Assembly (NCBI GenBank): GCA_026417155.1
Contig: JAOADU010000071.1
Coordinates: forward strand, 1 to 40,791
Length of the DNA: 40,791 bases
Origin: Bacteroidales bacterium
GTDB taxonomy: Bacteria > Bacteroidota > Bacteroidia > Bacteroidales > GWA2-32-17
Reading direction: 5' to 3'
Shown: one piece after another, positions 8,985 through 20,150 of the stretch
Layout: each line of letters starts with the position of its first letter
Numbering within the stretch: the first letter of the stretch is position 1
Notes under the pieces: model-generated
What the model was told of the DNA's origin: nothing
Databases searched by the model: none
Seen by the model: the letters and a program-made list of their open reading frames with translations, nothing else
Position numbers and translations under genes: made by a program

Positions 8985-10903
8985 TTCTAAAACAACTACG
9001 GTGGAAAAAAGTATTTTCTTTCACCTTTGGTACATTAGTCTTTCTTTTTATAGTGTTGCTATTTATTAAAAACAGCATATTTCAATATATTGTCAGAACC
9101 AAAGTAGAAGAATTTAATAAAGAACACATAAGTCAAATACACGTTGAAGATTTTATTTTAAAAGGGTTTAATACTGTATCATTCAAAAATTTTACTATCA
9201 TTCAGAATAGCGATACCACGATAAATATTGATACTATATCCATACATTTCAGTTTTTGGAAAGCATTGATTGGCGATATTAGCATTAAAAAAATATATGC
9301 AAATAATTTATTGTTTAATTTTACTTTTAGCGATACAAGCGATTCATTTTCTTTATTGCTTCGAAAAAAACACATAGAATTCAACGATACGATTCAACAA
9401 CCAGACGAACCAAATATAAAGAAAAAAGCCCATTTTTTATTTCATATGCTTTTTAATCTACTGCCCGAAGAAGGTAATATATTAAACACTTTTATTTGCA
9501 TTACTCGCCAAAACAACAATAAGATAAACATTCAGATACCTTTTATTGCCATTAAAAATTATTTATTAAAAACTCCTATTTTCATTAACGACAATAAAAA
9601 TAAACAAAGCATAAAAGCCGCTTGTGCTATAAATAAAGAAACGCAATTCCTGACAGTAAAATGCATTCAAGAATACAAGAAAAACGAATATTTTCCGGGC
9701 TTTTCGGATATTCAATTAAAATTTCATTTCGATACAGCTTTCTTTAATATTAAGTGCACCACCATCAATGATATTTTAAGTTTAACGGGACAAGGAAATT
9801 TAACTAACTTTGTTCTTCACCAACCTTCATTGTCCACATCGGAAGTTGTATTTAATACAATTTCATCAAATTTTAAAATTTATATAGATAACCATTTTGC
9901 ACTACTCGATAGTTCTACCTCTATATCATTAGGCTTATTAAATTTTCATCCTTATATCAAATATACTACATCTCCCGAAAAAGAAATAGAAATAAAAATT
10001 AATGAGCCCGCAATTGATGCCCAAAACTTTTTTTCTTCGTTGCCCGAAGGTTTGTTTCCCAATACCAACAATATTAAAGCTAAGGGAACATTAAGCTATA
10101 AGTTACATTTTCAGTTAAATTTTAATCGTATAGATTCATTGGTTCTTATTTCTGAATTACAACCACATAAGTTTAAAATTATTTCTTACGGAAAGTTAAA
10201 TCTTGCACAAATTGATTCGGATTTTATTCATACTGTTTACGAAAAAGGAGAACCTGTTGAAACAATTTTCATCAGCTATTCCAATCCGAATTATATTCCA
10301 TTGTCTCGCATATCGCCTTATTTACGCAATGCCTTGCTTTGCACCGAAGATGGAGGATTTTATTGGCATCGCGGATTTTTACCCGATGCATTTCGAGAAG
10401 CCATGATTGAAAACATCAAAAGAAAACGCTTTGCACGTGGTGGAAGCACTATCACAATGCAGTTAGTAAAAAATTTGTATCTAAATCGCTACAAAGTAAT
10501 ATCGCGAAAACTCGAAGAAATGCTTATTGTTTGGCTTATCGAAAACCTGAGATTAGCATCAAAAGATAGGTTATTTGAAATTTATTTAAATATTATAGAA
10601 TTTGGTCCGGGAATATATGGTATTGCCAAAGGAACATCGTTTTATTTTAACAAATTGCCTCATGAGCTTACATTGCCCGAAGCTATTTTTTTAGCCTCTA
10701 TCGTACCTAAACCGAAACGTTTTGCAGCTTCATTCGATTCTACCGGCACATTAAAGCCCGATGTTCAAGATTTTATGAACTTTGTTGCAAAAAAAATGTA
10801 CGAAAAACAAATGATCAGCGAACAAGAATGGAACCAATTTGAACCACATATAACATTAAAAGGTAAAGCTAAAGATTTCATAAGCTCACCAAGCAATAAT
10901 TAG
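8981..10903 (+). CDS. Membrane protein with N-terminal AsmA-like region fused to C-terminal GT51 peptidoglycan glycosyltransferase domain
   Basis: N-terminal TM and AsmA/TamB-like beta-rich region; C-terminal ALLCTEDGGFYWHRG, RGGSTITMQLVKNLYL, RLFEIYLNIIEFGPGIYGI; ATGA overlap with hldD. Confidence 0.85.
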   Translation: MILKQLRWKKVFSFTFGTLVFLFIVLLFIKNSIFQYIVRTKVEEFNKEHISQIHVEDFILKGFNTVSFKNFTIIQNSDTTINIDTISIHFSFWKALIGDISIKKIYANNLLFNFTFSDTSDSFSLLLRKKHIEFNDTIQQPDEPNIKKKAHFLFHMLFNLLPEEGNILNTFICITRQNNNKINIQIPFIAIKNYLLKTPIFINDNKNKQSIKAACAINKETQFLTVKCIQEYKKNEYFPGFSDIQLKFHFDTAFFNIKCTTINDILSLTGQGNLTNFVLHQPSLSTSEVVFNTISSNFKIYIDNHFALLDSSTSISLGLLNFHPYIKYTTSPEKEIEIKINEPAIDAQNFFSSLPEGLFPNTNNIKAKGTLSYKLHFQLNFNRIDSLVLISELQPHKFKIISYGKLNLAQIDSDFIHTVYEKGEPVETIFISYSNPNYIPLSRISPYLRNALLCTEDGGFYWHRGFLPDAFREAMIENIKRKRFARGGSTITMQLVKNLYLNRYKVISRKLEEMLIVWLIENLRLASKDRLFEIYLNIIEFGPGIYGIAKGTSFYFNKLPHELTLPEAIFLASIVPKPKRFAASFDSTGTLKPDVQDFMNFVAKKMYEKQMISEQEWNQFEPHITLKGKAKDFISSPSNN

Positions 10904-11992
10904 CTAATAGCTTTTTTCTAACCGTAACAATAGTCTCAAATTTACTGTAAATGCATTTTCTAATCTTCTTCCTGTTCCAGAGGGATTAATAATATATTGA
11001 ATATCGGGCTGAATGAAAATATATTTTCCTATGTTACGGTAATAATTTAGTTCTACGACGGTTTCTTCTAAATATTTTCTTTTATCTCCTGCGTGAGCAA
11101 TACCAAGCGAAAACTGACTTGTATTTTCTTTTTTACACAATTCTAATGTTATACCTCCACCAACATAATAATTATGATAATGATGAACATGAAGGCTTTT
11201 ACTCAATTGTGAAAATAACGATAAATGATATTTCTCATTCTTAAATAAATCTTTGTAAATAATTGAATAAAAACCTTGGTGAGCTTTTAAATCGAGAGAA
11301 GAATCTATATCAGATTTTTTTCCACTGTGATAATAACTTCCCATTTTAAAATGAATGTTTTCCCAGTATTTCGCAGCTTCACCAATAACAAAATAACCAT
11401 CATTAAGTTGAATTGCAGTGCTTAACCTATTGCTTATTTTATGATCAGGAAAACCATCGTAGATGCCAAGTTTTAGAAAGAATTTGTTCTTAAATTCTTT
11501 AATAAAATTTGCTCCTAACGTAGTGAGTGGATATACAGATACAGGAGTATTATGAGTAATATGCGACGGAATACCAAACGATGAATTAAGCAAATACTGA
11601 GCATTTTCGCACATTACAAATTGTTCGTTCATGTTTAAAATCCCTATTTCACCCTTAAACTTTTTTGATTCAACAAAAAAATAACTTTCAAAAATAAACC
11701 ACCCCACATCAGCATCAATATTCGACATTACGTGCATATCGCCAATTAACTCCTCCGATGGCGATTTCCCAAAAGAATAACACATCGAACCTTTAAAACC
11801 AAACTTTCCATATCGAATATTCGGATCAAATGCTAATAATCCCTTATAAACTGTACCACGTTTAATTCCCCCCGATATGTTATTTACTATATCATTCCAC
11901 GATTCAAGGGCAAAACCATATTTTAAAGTATCGCCTGCAACTACAACATTAGAAAATAATATCAACCATAAAATAAATTGATATCCTTTCAT
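10904..11992 (-). CDS. Putative outer-membrane beta-barrel porin (OprB-like carbohydrate-selective porin family)
   Basis: Signal peptide; alternating beta-strand pattern; FIQPDIQYIINPSGTGRRLENAFTVNLRLLLRL C-terminus typical of OprB-like porins. Confidence 0.65.
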   Translation of the reverse strand: MKGYQFILWLILFSNVVVAGDTLKYGFALESWNDIVNNISGGIKRGTVYKGLLAFDPNIRYGKFGFKGSMCYSFGKSPSEELIGDMHVMSNIDADVGWFIFESYFFVESKKFKGEIGILNMNEQFVMCENAQYLLNSSFGIPSHITHNTPVSVYPLTTLGANFIKEFKNKFFLKLGIYDGFPDHKISNRLSTAIQLNDGYFVIGEAAKYWENIHFKMGSYYHSGKKSDIDSSLDLKAHQGFYSIIYKDLFKNEKYHLSLFSQLSKSLHVHHYHNYYVGGGITLELCKKENTSQFSLGIAHAGDKRKYLEETVVELNYYRNIGKYIFIQPDIQYIINPSGTGRRLENAFTVNLRLLLRLEKSY

Positions 11993-12075
11993 CGCGAAAA
12001 AAAATTTTATGTATGCAAAGAAAATGAATTACATTAGAGAAGCAAATAACGAATTATAGCGAATTATTAATTTCA

Positions 12076-12097
12076 AATTAACAAATTCTTGTTAATT
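12076..12097. terminator. Inverted repeat, 9-bp perfect stem (AATTAACAA-ATTC-TTGTTAATT)
   Basis: Intergenic, downstream of the rubrerythrin-like gene on the minus strand; AT-rich and without a clear U-tract. Confidence 0.35.
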
Positions 12098-12145
12098 CGC
12101 AATTTTGCTATTTTTTTACAAATATGTAAAGAATGTTATATTTTG

Positions 12146-12601
12146 TTAATTCTCTCTTAATATAACTTCATCGTATTCTATTTCGAACATAAGCTTATGT
12201 TTCGACTCTTCTTGAGCTAAATTAAGAAACAATTGTACCAGCTCTGGATTTGATGTTTGATGAGCAAGCTTAGTGTACAAACGAAAAGCTGCTTTTTCTC
12301 TTTTCATGGCTAATATTAAAGCTTCCTGATAAGTCATATCGGGTTTGGGCTCGGTTCGTTCTACATATTCCGAGATATTCAATTCCTTAACTTTTTCTTG
12401 CCCTATATTAAAAATTTTTTCTTCTTTTATTTTAGTTAGCTTTGCTTTATGTTTTATTTCTTCTTCAACAAATCGAAGAAATGTTTGTTTCATGTCTTGG
12501 CTCAGAGCCTGATGAGATAATTCCTTATAAAAGTCAATAGATTTTTGCTCCATTTCGATAGCAAAATCTAAAACATCGTCGATACTATTAAACTCTTTCA
12601 T
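12146..12601 (-). CDS. Rubrerythrin-like ferritin-family diiron protein (no rubredoxin domain)
   Basis: Two E...ExxH helical pairs (EMEQKSIDFYKEL..EEEIKHKAKL; KREKAAFRLYTKL..EESKHKLMFE). Confidence 0.85.
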   Translation of the reverse strand: MKEFNSIDDVLDFAIEMEQKSIDFYKELSHQALSQDMKQTFLRFVEEEIKHKAKLTKIKEEKIFNIGQEKVKELNISEYVERTEPKPDMTYQEALILAMKREKAAFRLYTKLAHQTSNPELVQLFLNLAQEESKHKLMFEIEYDEVILREN

Positions 12602-15600
12602 ATTGTTTCTGTTTTTTTAATTTTTGTTCAAAATAGTTTTCAAAACGAAAACTGATATTATCGCAACCATCATAGAAATATCTAATATCATTATCGTTTG
12701 TTGTATATCTAAATATAGGCTGCGGCAATTGATTTAAACTCGAAAATTGTTGTGTATATTCAAACGATACATCTTTAATTGAATGCAGATGATTGATATT
12801 GAATAGTTTTAAAATAGAAAGCAACTGTCCAATGTTGCAAAACTCAAATGGTGGATTCATTGCTCGTTCAAAATTTAATATCTCACGTTGCATATTGGTA
12901 AATGAGCCTCCTGTTTCGTATGGTAGTGATGCAGGAAGAATTAAATTTGCCATTTGTGCCGTTTCGGTCATAAAATAATCTTGAACCAAAATAAATGATG
13001 CATCGCCAAGCCATTTTTGAATTTTAGCTTTATCTATTGCTGAGCCTATGGGATCTTCACCAAAAATAAACCATTTTTTAATTTGATTCTGTGAAATTTT
13101 ATTTATTAACGATGTATCATTTAATGCAACTATTTTGTTGAAAGAATCGGTGCCTTCAACAAATCCCAGTGTAAATAATCCTTCGGAATTATTCTTTTCT
13201 TTTAGTGCAATAATTCCTGCTCCGTTTTTACCAAGTTTTCCAGTTATTATAGCTAGATGTCTAAGCTCAAGTGATGTATTAGAAGAAATATATTTTTCAG
13301 AGAAAATAATAACAGAGTTATGCTTTTCATTATAATCCTTAGCAAAATTTTCGACAGTTTCAGCATTGACACCAGCTTCATCGAGTAATTGCTGATAATT
13401 TTCCTTTAAAATATTGTCTTTATATATTCTAAAACTATCACTGGCAAACTGATTAATATACAATTGATTTTGAAGATTATGAGCAATTAAATAATGATTT
13501 ACTGCCTTTATAAAATGATAATACGAGCGAATTCGTATCGTTTCATTAACCTTATGATTTAAGCGATTATGTTTCTGTGTAGTAATTTGAATAATAGGAA
13601 TTTGATTATTATACTGATGATTAAATAGTACATAACCAACTACTGGATGATCGTAATTTATTTCAGTCCCAACGATATAAATATGTGAAACCTTGTTCAA
13701 GTCATTTATTGGAACCGTGTAAAAACTATTTTCTGCATATCCATTACCTCTACCTAAATAAGCAAAGCTTCCCTTATAGCTGCCATGTACTGCTTTTTCG
13801 GATAACTTTCGAATTAGGTACATTTCTTCGTTCGATAGCCTTGCACCAGCAAAAAATGCTATTTCTTGTCCATTACTATTGGATAGTTGTTGATGAATAA
13901 TGCTAAAAGCTTCTTCAAACGTTACTTCTTTCCACAAACCGTTTTCTTTCCACAATGGTTTTGTAATGCGTTCATTACTGTTAATATAACTATATCCAAA
14001 TTTAGCTTTTGCACAAATGTTTGTATCCTTATTTACTAGACCATGGCTACCCGTAACTTGCCAAACAAAGCGCTTTTTAACGTGATAATTTATTTCACAA
14101 CCTACTGAGCAATAATTACAAATGCTTGTAATGCTGTTAGTTTTTACTGGTCCAGGTTTAAATGTAACATTTTCAGATATTGCAGCTGTTGGACAGGTAG
14201 AAATGCATAAGCCACAAGATTCACATTCTGTTTCAAGCAGCGAATTGCCCATGCTAGGTGCTACATACGTTTCAAACCCTCTATTTATCAATCCAAGTGC
14301 ATAAGCTCCAACTACTTCGTTGCATATACGGATACAACGAGCACATAAAATACATTTATTGTTATCTATTTCAATAAATGGATGGTCGAAACGAATGTTG
14401 TATTGCTTAAATTCACCTTTAAGATTTTCTTGAGTTGCCTGATAAGTAGTTGCATGTTTTTTAAGTTCACAGGTATAATACTCTACGCATCCGCATTCGA
14501 GACAACGCGATGCCTCTTGTTTTGCCACTTCTTCGTTTTCATATCCCAACTCTACTTCATTAAAATTAATACGTTCGTGCTCGGGCAGGGTTGGCATCTC
14601 ATGCCTTTTCTGAAAAATATATTTTCCTTTATAATCGCTTGGTAACTGTTTCTTAAAATTATCACGCTTACTTATGAACTCATAAGGTTCTGCCTTTATT
14701 TCCTGACCGGTTAAAAACTGATGACAGCTTAATGCAGCCCGGCAAGCTTGTGCAATAGCTTCTATAACAGTAGCAGGACCTTTAACGGCATCGCCACAAG
14801 CAAAAATATTAGGTATTCCTGTTTGTAATGTAACTGGGTTTACATCTAAATCGCCCCATTTATTCAGAGCTAATTTTCCATTCGTCGAATGTTGATTTAT
14901 TTCTTCGATAAAAGGTGCTACTGTTTTTTGTCCTATAGCTGCAAGTATATAATCGACCTTTATATCAAAATCGCTTCCTTCAACAGGAACAGGACGACGA
15001 CGGCCAGATGAGTCTGGCTCGCCCAACTCCATTCGTAAACATGTTATCGATTTTACTTTACCCGATTCATCTTTATTTATTTTTTTGGGAGCAGTTAAAA
15101 ACATGTATTCTACACCCTCAAGTTTCGATTCGTGTATTTCAATTGGATTAGCAGGCATTTCTTTTTCGGTTCGACGATAAAGCACGTATACCTTATCGGC
15201 ATGGCAACGAATGGAAGTTCGGCAGCAATCCATAGCAGTATTTCCACCGCCAATAACGGCAACTGTTTTTCCTCTAAAATCGTATCGCTGACCTGTGATC
15301 TCCATATTTCTTAAAAATTCTACTCCTCCGAACACATTTTCGGCATCGTCGCCTTCGCAACCAACGGGAGTACTTCCTTGCGATCCTATAGCAAGAATAA
15401 TAGCATCGTATTTTTCTTTTAATTCATTATAGCTTAAATTTTCGCCTAACTTTTTATTGTAATGAATGTTCGATAATCCTAATTCTAATATTGCATTTAC
15501 TTCTTTATCAATTATTTCATTGGGCAAACGATATTCAGGAATACCATAGCGGAGCCACCCTCCAGCTTTAGGGTTTGCTTCAAAAATATCGCAATAATGT

Positions 15601-16253
15601 CCTTCTAATTGCAAGAACCACGCTGCCGATAATCCTCCAGGTCCGGCTCCTATAATCGCGACTTTCTTTCCTGTAGCAGGTTTAGGTTTTGCTACATATC
15701 GTTCTTTCGATTCAAGGTCTTTATCACTTGCAAATCGTTTCAAATAATCAATTCCAACACCTGCACCTTCTTCAAGGAGGTTTCTACGACAGGCTACTTC
15801 ACAAGGTCTTACACATACACGACCACAAATAGCTGGCAAAGGATTTACTTCCTTAATTAATGCAACTGCCTCGCTATATAAACCCTTCTCAATGAGTGAT
15901 AAATAACCTTGTACATCAACACCAGCAGGACATGTTAGTTTACAAGGAGCGACACAATCGGCATAATGGTTGCTTACTAATAAATCGAGGGCTGTTTTGC
16001 GGGCTTGAAATATTTTTTCGTTGTCGGTAATAATTTTCATTCCTTCTGTTATTTTAGTAGAACATGAAGGCTGTAGCCCTCTCATACCTTCTATTTCCAC
16101 TACACAAACATAACACGAAGTATATGGTTCTAATCTAGGATCATGACAAAGTGTTGGTATATCAATTCCATGCCGTTGTGCCAATTCTAAAACAGATTCG
16201 CCTGAATATCCTACTACAGGCTGACCATTTAATATAACGTTTATTTGATTCAT
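12588..16253 (-). CDS. Fusion: [2Fe-2S] ferredoxin + GltD/NfnB-like NAD(P)H flavoprotein + 4Fe-4S domains + NuoG/molybdopterin-oxidoreductase-like domain lacking the catalytic Cys/Sec; candidate StnA-like subunit
   Basis: LCHDPRLEPYTSCYVC; CKLTCPAGVDVQGY; GAGPGGLSAAWFL; GGGNTAMDC; CILCARCIRIC; CESCGLCISTCP; SICNYCSVGCEINYH; late FMTETAQMANLILPASLPYETGGSFTN. Start adjusted from TTG 16262 to ATG 16253. Confidence 0.88.
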   Translation of the reverse strand: MNQINVILNGQPVVGYSGESVLELAQRHGIDIPTLCHDPRLEPYTSCYVCVVEIEGMRGLQPSCSTKITEGMKIITDNEKIFQARKTALDLLVSNHYADCVAPCKLTCPAGVDVQGYLSLIEKGLYSEAVALIKEVNPLPAICGRVCVRPCEVACRRNLLEEGAGVGIDYLKRFASDKDLESKERYVAKPKPATGKKVAIIGAGPGGLSAAWFLQLEGHYCDIFEANPKAGGWLRYGIPEYRLPNEIIDKEVNAILELGLSNIHYNKKLGENLSYNELKEKYDAIILAIGSQGSTPVGCEGDDAENVFGGVEFLRNMEITGQRYDFRGKTVAVIGGGNTAMDCCRTSIRCHADKVYVLYRRTEKEMPANPIEIHESKLEGVEYMFLTAPKKINKDESGKVKSITCLRMELGEPDSSGRRRPVPVEGSDFDIKVDYILAAIGQKTVAPFIEEINQHSTNGKLALNKWGDLDVNPVTLQTGIPNIFACGDAVKGPATVIEAIAQACRAALSCHQFLTGQEIKAEPYEFISKRDNFKKQLPSDYKGKYIFQKRHEMPTLPEHERINFNEVELGYENEEVAKQEASRCLECGCVEYYTCELKKHATTYQATQENLKGEFKQYNIRFDHPFIEIDNNKCILCARCIRICNEVVGAYALGLINRGFETYVAPSMGNSLLETECESCGLCISTCPTAAISENVTFKPGPVKTNSITSICNYCSVGCEINYHVKKRFVWQVTGSHGLVNKDTNICAKAKFGYSYINSNERITKPLWKENGLWKEVTFEEAFSIIHQQLSNSNGQEIAFFAGARLSNEEMYLIRKLSEKAVHGSYKGSFAYLGRGNGYAENSFYTVPINDLNKVSHIYIVGTEINYDHPVVGYVLFNHQYNNQIPIIQITTQKHNRLNHKVNETIRIRSYYHFIKAVNHYLIAHNLQNQLYINQFASDSFRIYKDNILKENYQQLLDEAGVNAETVENFAKDYNEKHNSVIIFSEKYISSNTSLELRHLAIITGKLGKNGAGIIALKEKNNSEGLFTLGFVEGTDSFNKIVALNDTSLINKISQNQIKKWFIFGEDPIGSAIDKAKIQKWLGDASFILVQDYFMTETAQMANLILPASLPYETGGSFTNMQREILNFERAMNPPFEFCNIGQLLSILKLFNINHLHSIKDVSFEYTQQFSSLNQLPQPIFRYTTNDNDIRYFYDGCDNISFRFENYFEQKLKKQKQYERV

Positions 16254-16264
16254 AGATAGCAATT

Positions 16265-18043
16265 TTAAGATAAATTAATAGCTTCAAATTTACATTTGGT
16301 ATAACAAACACCGCATTTAATACAAATGTTTTGATCAATAAAATGTATTTGTTTTCTTTCGCCAGTTATTGCATTTACAGGGCAATTTTTAGCACAAACA
16401 GTACAACCTGTACATTTTTCTTCAATTACGGTATATGTGATTAATTTTTTACAACTTTTTGCTGGACACTTTTTATCGCGAATATGAGCTTCGTATTCAT
16501 GACGGAAGTATTTTATGGTTGTTAGAACAGGATTAGGAGCAGTTTGACCTAATCCGCACAATGAACTATCTTTTATTTGCTGAGATAAACTTTCTAAAAG
16601 TTCTATGTCACCTTCACTTCCCTCACCTTCACAAATTCGTGTAAGGATTTCCAACAGTCGTTTAGTTCCTATTCTACAGAAAGTGCATTTGCCGCACGAT
16701 TCCTTCTGAGTAAAATCGAGAAAAAATCGGGCAATGTCTACCATACAAGTCGTTTCGTCCATTACAACCATACCTCCAGAGCCCATAATTGCTCCCGTTG
16801 AAGTAATTGACTCATAATCAATTGGAATATCCGATAAATAATCGGGAATACATCCTCCCGATGGACCTCCCAATTGTACGGCTTTAAATTTCTTATTCTG
16901 TTGTATCCCACCTCCTAATTTAAATATTACATCATTGATAGATATTCCCATTGGAACTTCCACCAACCCACCTCTATTAATTTTTCCAGTTAATGCAAAA
17001 ACTTTTGTTCCTTTCGATTTTTCCGTACCATATTTATTGTATGATTCTGCACCATTCAATATAATGTACGGAACATTGGCATATGTTTCTACGTTGTTGA
17101 TGTTAGTAGGTTTTTTCCATAAGCCCGACACAGCAGGGAAAGGCGGTCTTTTCCGTGGCATTCCACGTTTACCTTCTACCGATGCCATTAGCGCTGTCTC
17201 TTCGCCACACACAAATGCACCTGCCCCTTCCTTAACATATATGTCAAAATTCCAACCTTGTTTTCCATAAATATTGTTTCCTAAATACCCCTTTTTTCTG
17301 GCTTGCTCGATGGCTATATTAAGTCGTTTAATTGCCAACGGATATTCTGCTCTGCAATAAATCACTCCCTCTGTTGCACCGATAGCATATGCAGCAATGG
17401 TCATTCCTTCTAATACCGAATGTGGATCGCCTTCCAATAAACTACGATCCATGAATGCGCCGGGGTCTCCCTCATCGGCATTACAAATTACATATTTCTG
17501 CTCCGATTTGCTTTGATAAGCAAATTTCCACTTCATCCCAGTAGGGAAACCTCCACCTCCGCGTCCTCTTAAACCGCTGTCTATGATTGTTTGAATTACT
17601 TGTTCGGGTTGAATATTTTGATTAATCAATTTTTTAATCGCTTGATACCCTCCGTATTGTTCGTACTCTTCAATATCTTCTGGATTGATAATTCCGCAGT
17701 TTCTTAATGCTATTTTTACTTGATTTTTCCAATAACTATCGTCAGGATTTTCGAATAAATCTGTTTTTACAATATATTCTTTTACAGGTTCTTTGCCTTT
17801 TATGTGCTTTTCAATAATTTCAGTAATTTTTTGTTCATCAATTTCGCCATATAAATACGAACCGGTATCATCAATAACTTCTACTAATGGTTCGCGATAG
17901 CACATTCCTACGCATCCTGTTTTTGTAAGTTCAAACGTAAGTTTTTCATTGTGCTTTATTGCTTCTATTTTTTCATAAACTTTATTGGCTCCTGCAGCAA
18001 TACCACAGCTTGCAAGTCCAACAAGCACTTTTGTTGGTTTCAT
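16265..18043 (-). CDS. NuoF/HydB-like NADH-binding flavoprotein with N-terminal thioredoxin-like [2Fe-2S] domain and C-terminal 2x[4Fe-4S]
   Basis: GRGGGGFPTGMKW, CNADEGDPGAFMDRSLLEGDPH, ESCGKCTFCRIG, CTGCTVCAKNCP, CIKCGVCYTKC. Confidence 0.94.
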   Translation of the reverse strand: MKPTKVLVGLASCGIAAGANKVYEKIEAIKHNEKLTFELTKTGCVGMCYREPLVEVIDDTGSYLYGEIDEQKITEIIEKHIKGKEPVKEYIVKTDLFENPDDSYWKNQVKIALRNCGIINPEDIEEYEQYGGYQAIKKLINQNIQPEQVIQTIIDSGLRGRGGGGFPTGMKWKFAYQSKSEQKYVICNADEGDPGAFMDRSLLEGDPHSVLEGMTIAAYAIGATEGVIYCRAEYPLAIKRLNIAIEQARKKGYLGNNIYGKQGWNFDIYVKEGAGAFVCGEETALMASVEGKRGMPRKRPPFPAVSGLWKKPTNINNVETYANVPYIILNGAESYNKYGTEKSKGTKVFALTGKINRGGLVEVPMGISINDVIFKLGGGIQQNKKFKAVQLGGPSGGCIPDYLSDIPIDYESITSTGAIMGSGGMVVMDETTCMVDIARFFLDFTQKESCGKCTFCRIGTKRLLEILTRICEGEGSEGDIELLESLSQQIKDSSLCGLGQTAPNPVLTTIKYFRHEYEAHIRDKKCPAKSCKKLITYTVIEEKCTGCTVCAKNCPVNAITGERKQIHFIDQNICIKCGVCYTKCKFEAINLS

Positions 18044-18052
18044 ATTATTGAA

Positions 18053-18574
18053 TTAATTATTTTCTTTTAACTGAATTTCTTTGATGATATTTACAGCACT
18101 TTTGCCTGTAAGTTTACCGTACACTTCATCATCAATCATAATAACTGGAGCTAACGAACAACAACCCAAACAAGCCACCGATTCTACAGTATAAAAACCG
18201 TCGGGTGTTGTTTCTCCATCTTTTATTTGTAAGGCTTCTAATATAGATTCAGAAATAACATTTGCACCTTGAACATGGCATGCTGTACCATGACATACTT
18301 TAACTATATGTTTACCCACAGGTTTCAGTCGAAACTGTGCATAAAAAGTGGCAACACCGAACAATTCGCTTGTTTTTATTCCGGTATGTTTACTTAAATA
18401 CATGAAAGCATCTTTAGGAATATATCCATAAATTTGTTGTGTTGCTTGAAGTAATGGAATAGTGCTTCCTTTTTTATTTTTATATTTTTGTATGATTGGG
18501 TCGAGTAATGATAAATCTATTTTTTCGTTTTTATTTTCTTCAACTAATTTTGATTCAATACGTTGTATTCTCAT
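18053..18574 (-). CDS. NuoE/HydC-like thioredoxin-type [2Fe-2S] subunit
   Basis: TFYAQFRLKPVGKHIVKVCHGTACHVQGA, ESVACLGCCSLAPVIMIDDEVYGKLT. Confidence 0.94.
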   Translation of the reverse strand: MRIQRIESKLVEENKNEKIDLSLLDPIIQKYKNKKGSTIPLLQATQQIYGYIPKDAFMYLSKHTGIKTSELFGVATFYAQFRLKPVGKHIVKVCHGTACHVQGANVISESILEALQIKDGETTPDGFYTVESVACLGCCSLAPVIMIDDEVYGKLTGKSAVNIIKEIQLKENN

Positions 18575-18605
18575 AAAAGCATTTATTTTTTTATAAAAAT
18601 AAAGA

Positions 18606-18630
18606 AAAAGAGGACACTAGGTCCTCTTTT
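18606..18630. terminator. Strong intrinsic terminator-like hairpin (AAAAGAGGAC-ACTAG-GTCCTCTTTT)
   Basis: 10-bp perfect stem, 5-nt loop, flanking A/T tracts; 15 nt after the gdhA stop and 32 nt before the nuoE-like ORF. Confidence 0.85.
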
Positions 18631-18644
18631 ATTGAAAAATTTAA

Positions 18645-20057
<1,413 letters not shown>

Positions 20058-20150
20058 CTCAAAAAATGATATTATATAACATAAAAATTGATTTTTTACT
20101 AAATAAAATAATTGGTAAATTTCTGAACAAAAAACTACCAAAAATCAAGT

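Noticed and set aside
12588-16253. Interpretation as glutamate synthase small subunit (gltD)
   Set aside because: Only the central region is GltD-like; no gltB is adjacent and the protein has N-terminal [2Fe-2S] and C-terminal NuoG-like domains.
16265-18574. Interpretation as part of respiratory complex I (nuoEF)
   Set aside because: No nuoA-D or nuoH-N genes nearby, and the NuoF-like protein has HydB-type terminal Fe-S extensions; transhydrogenase/hydrogenase-type assignment fits better.
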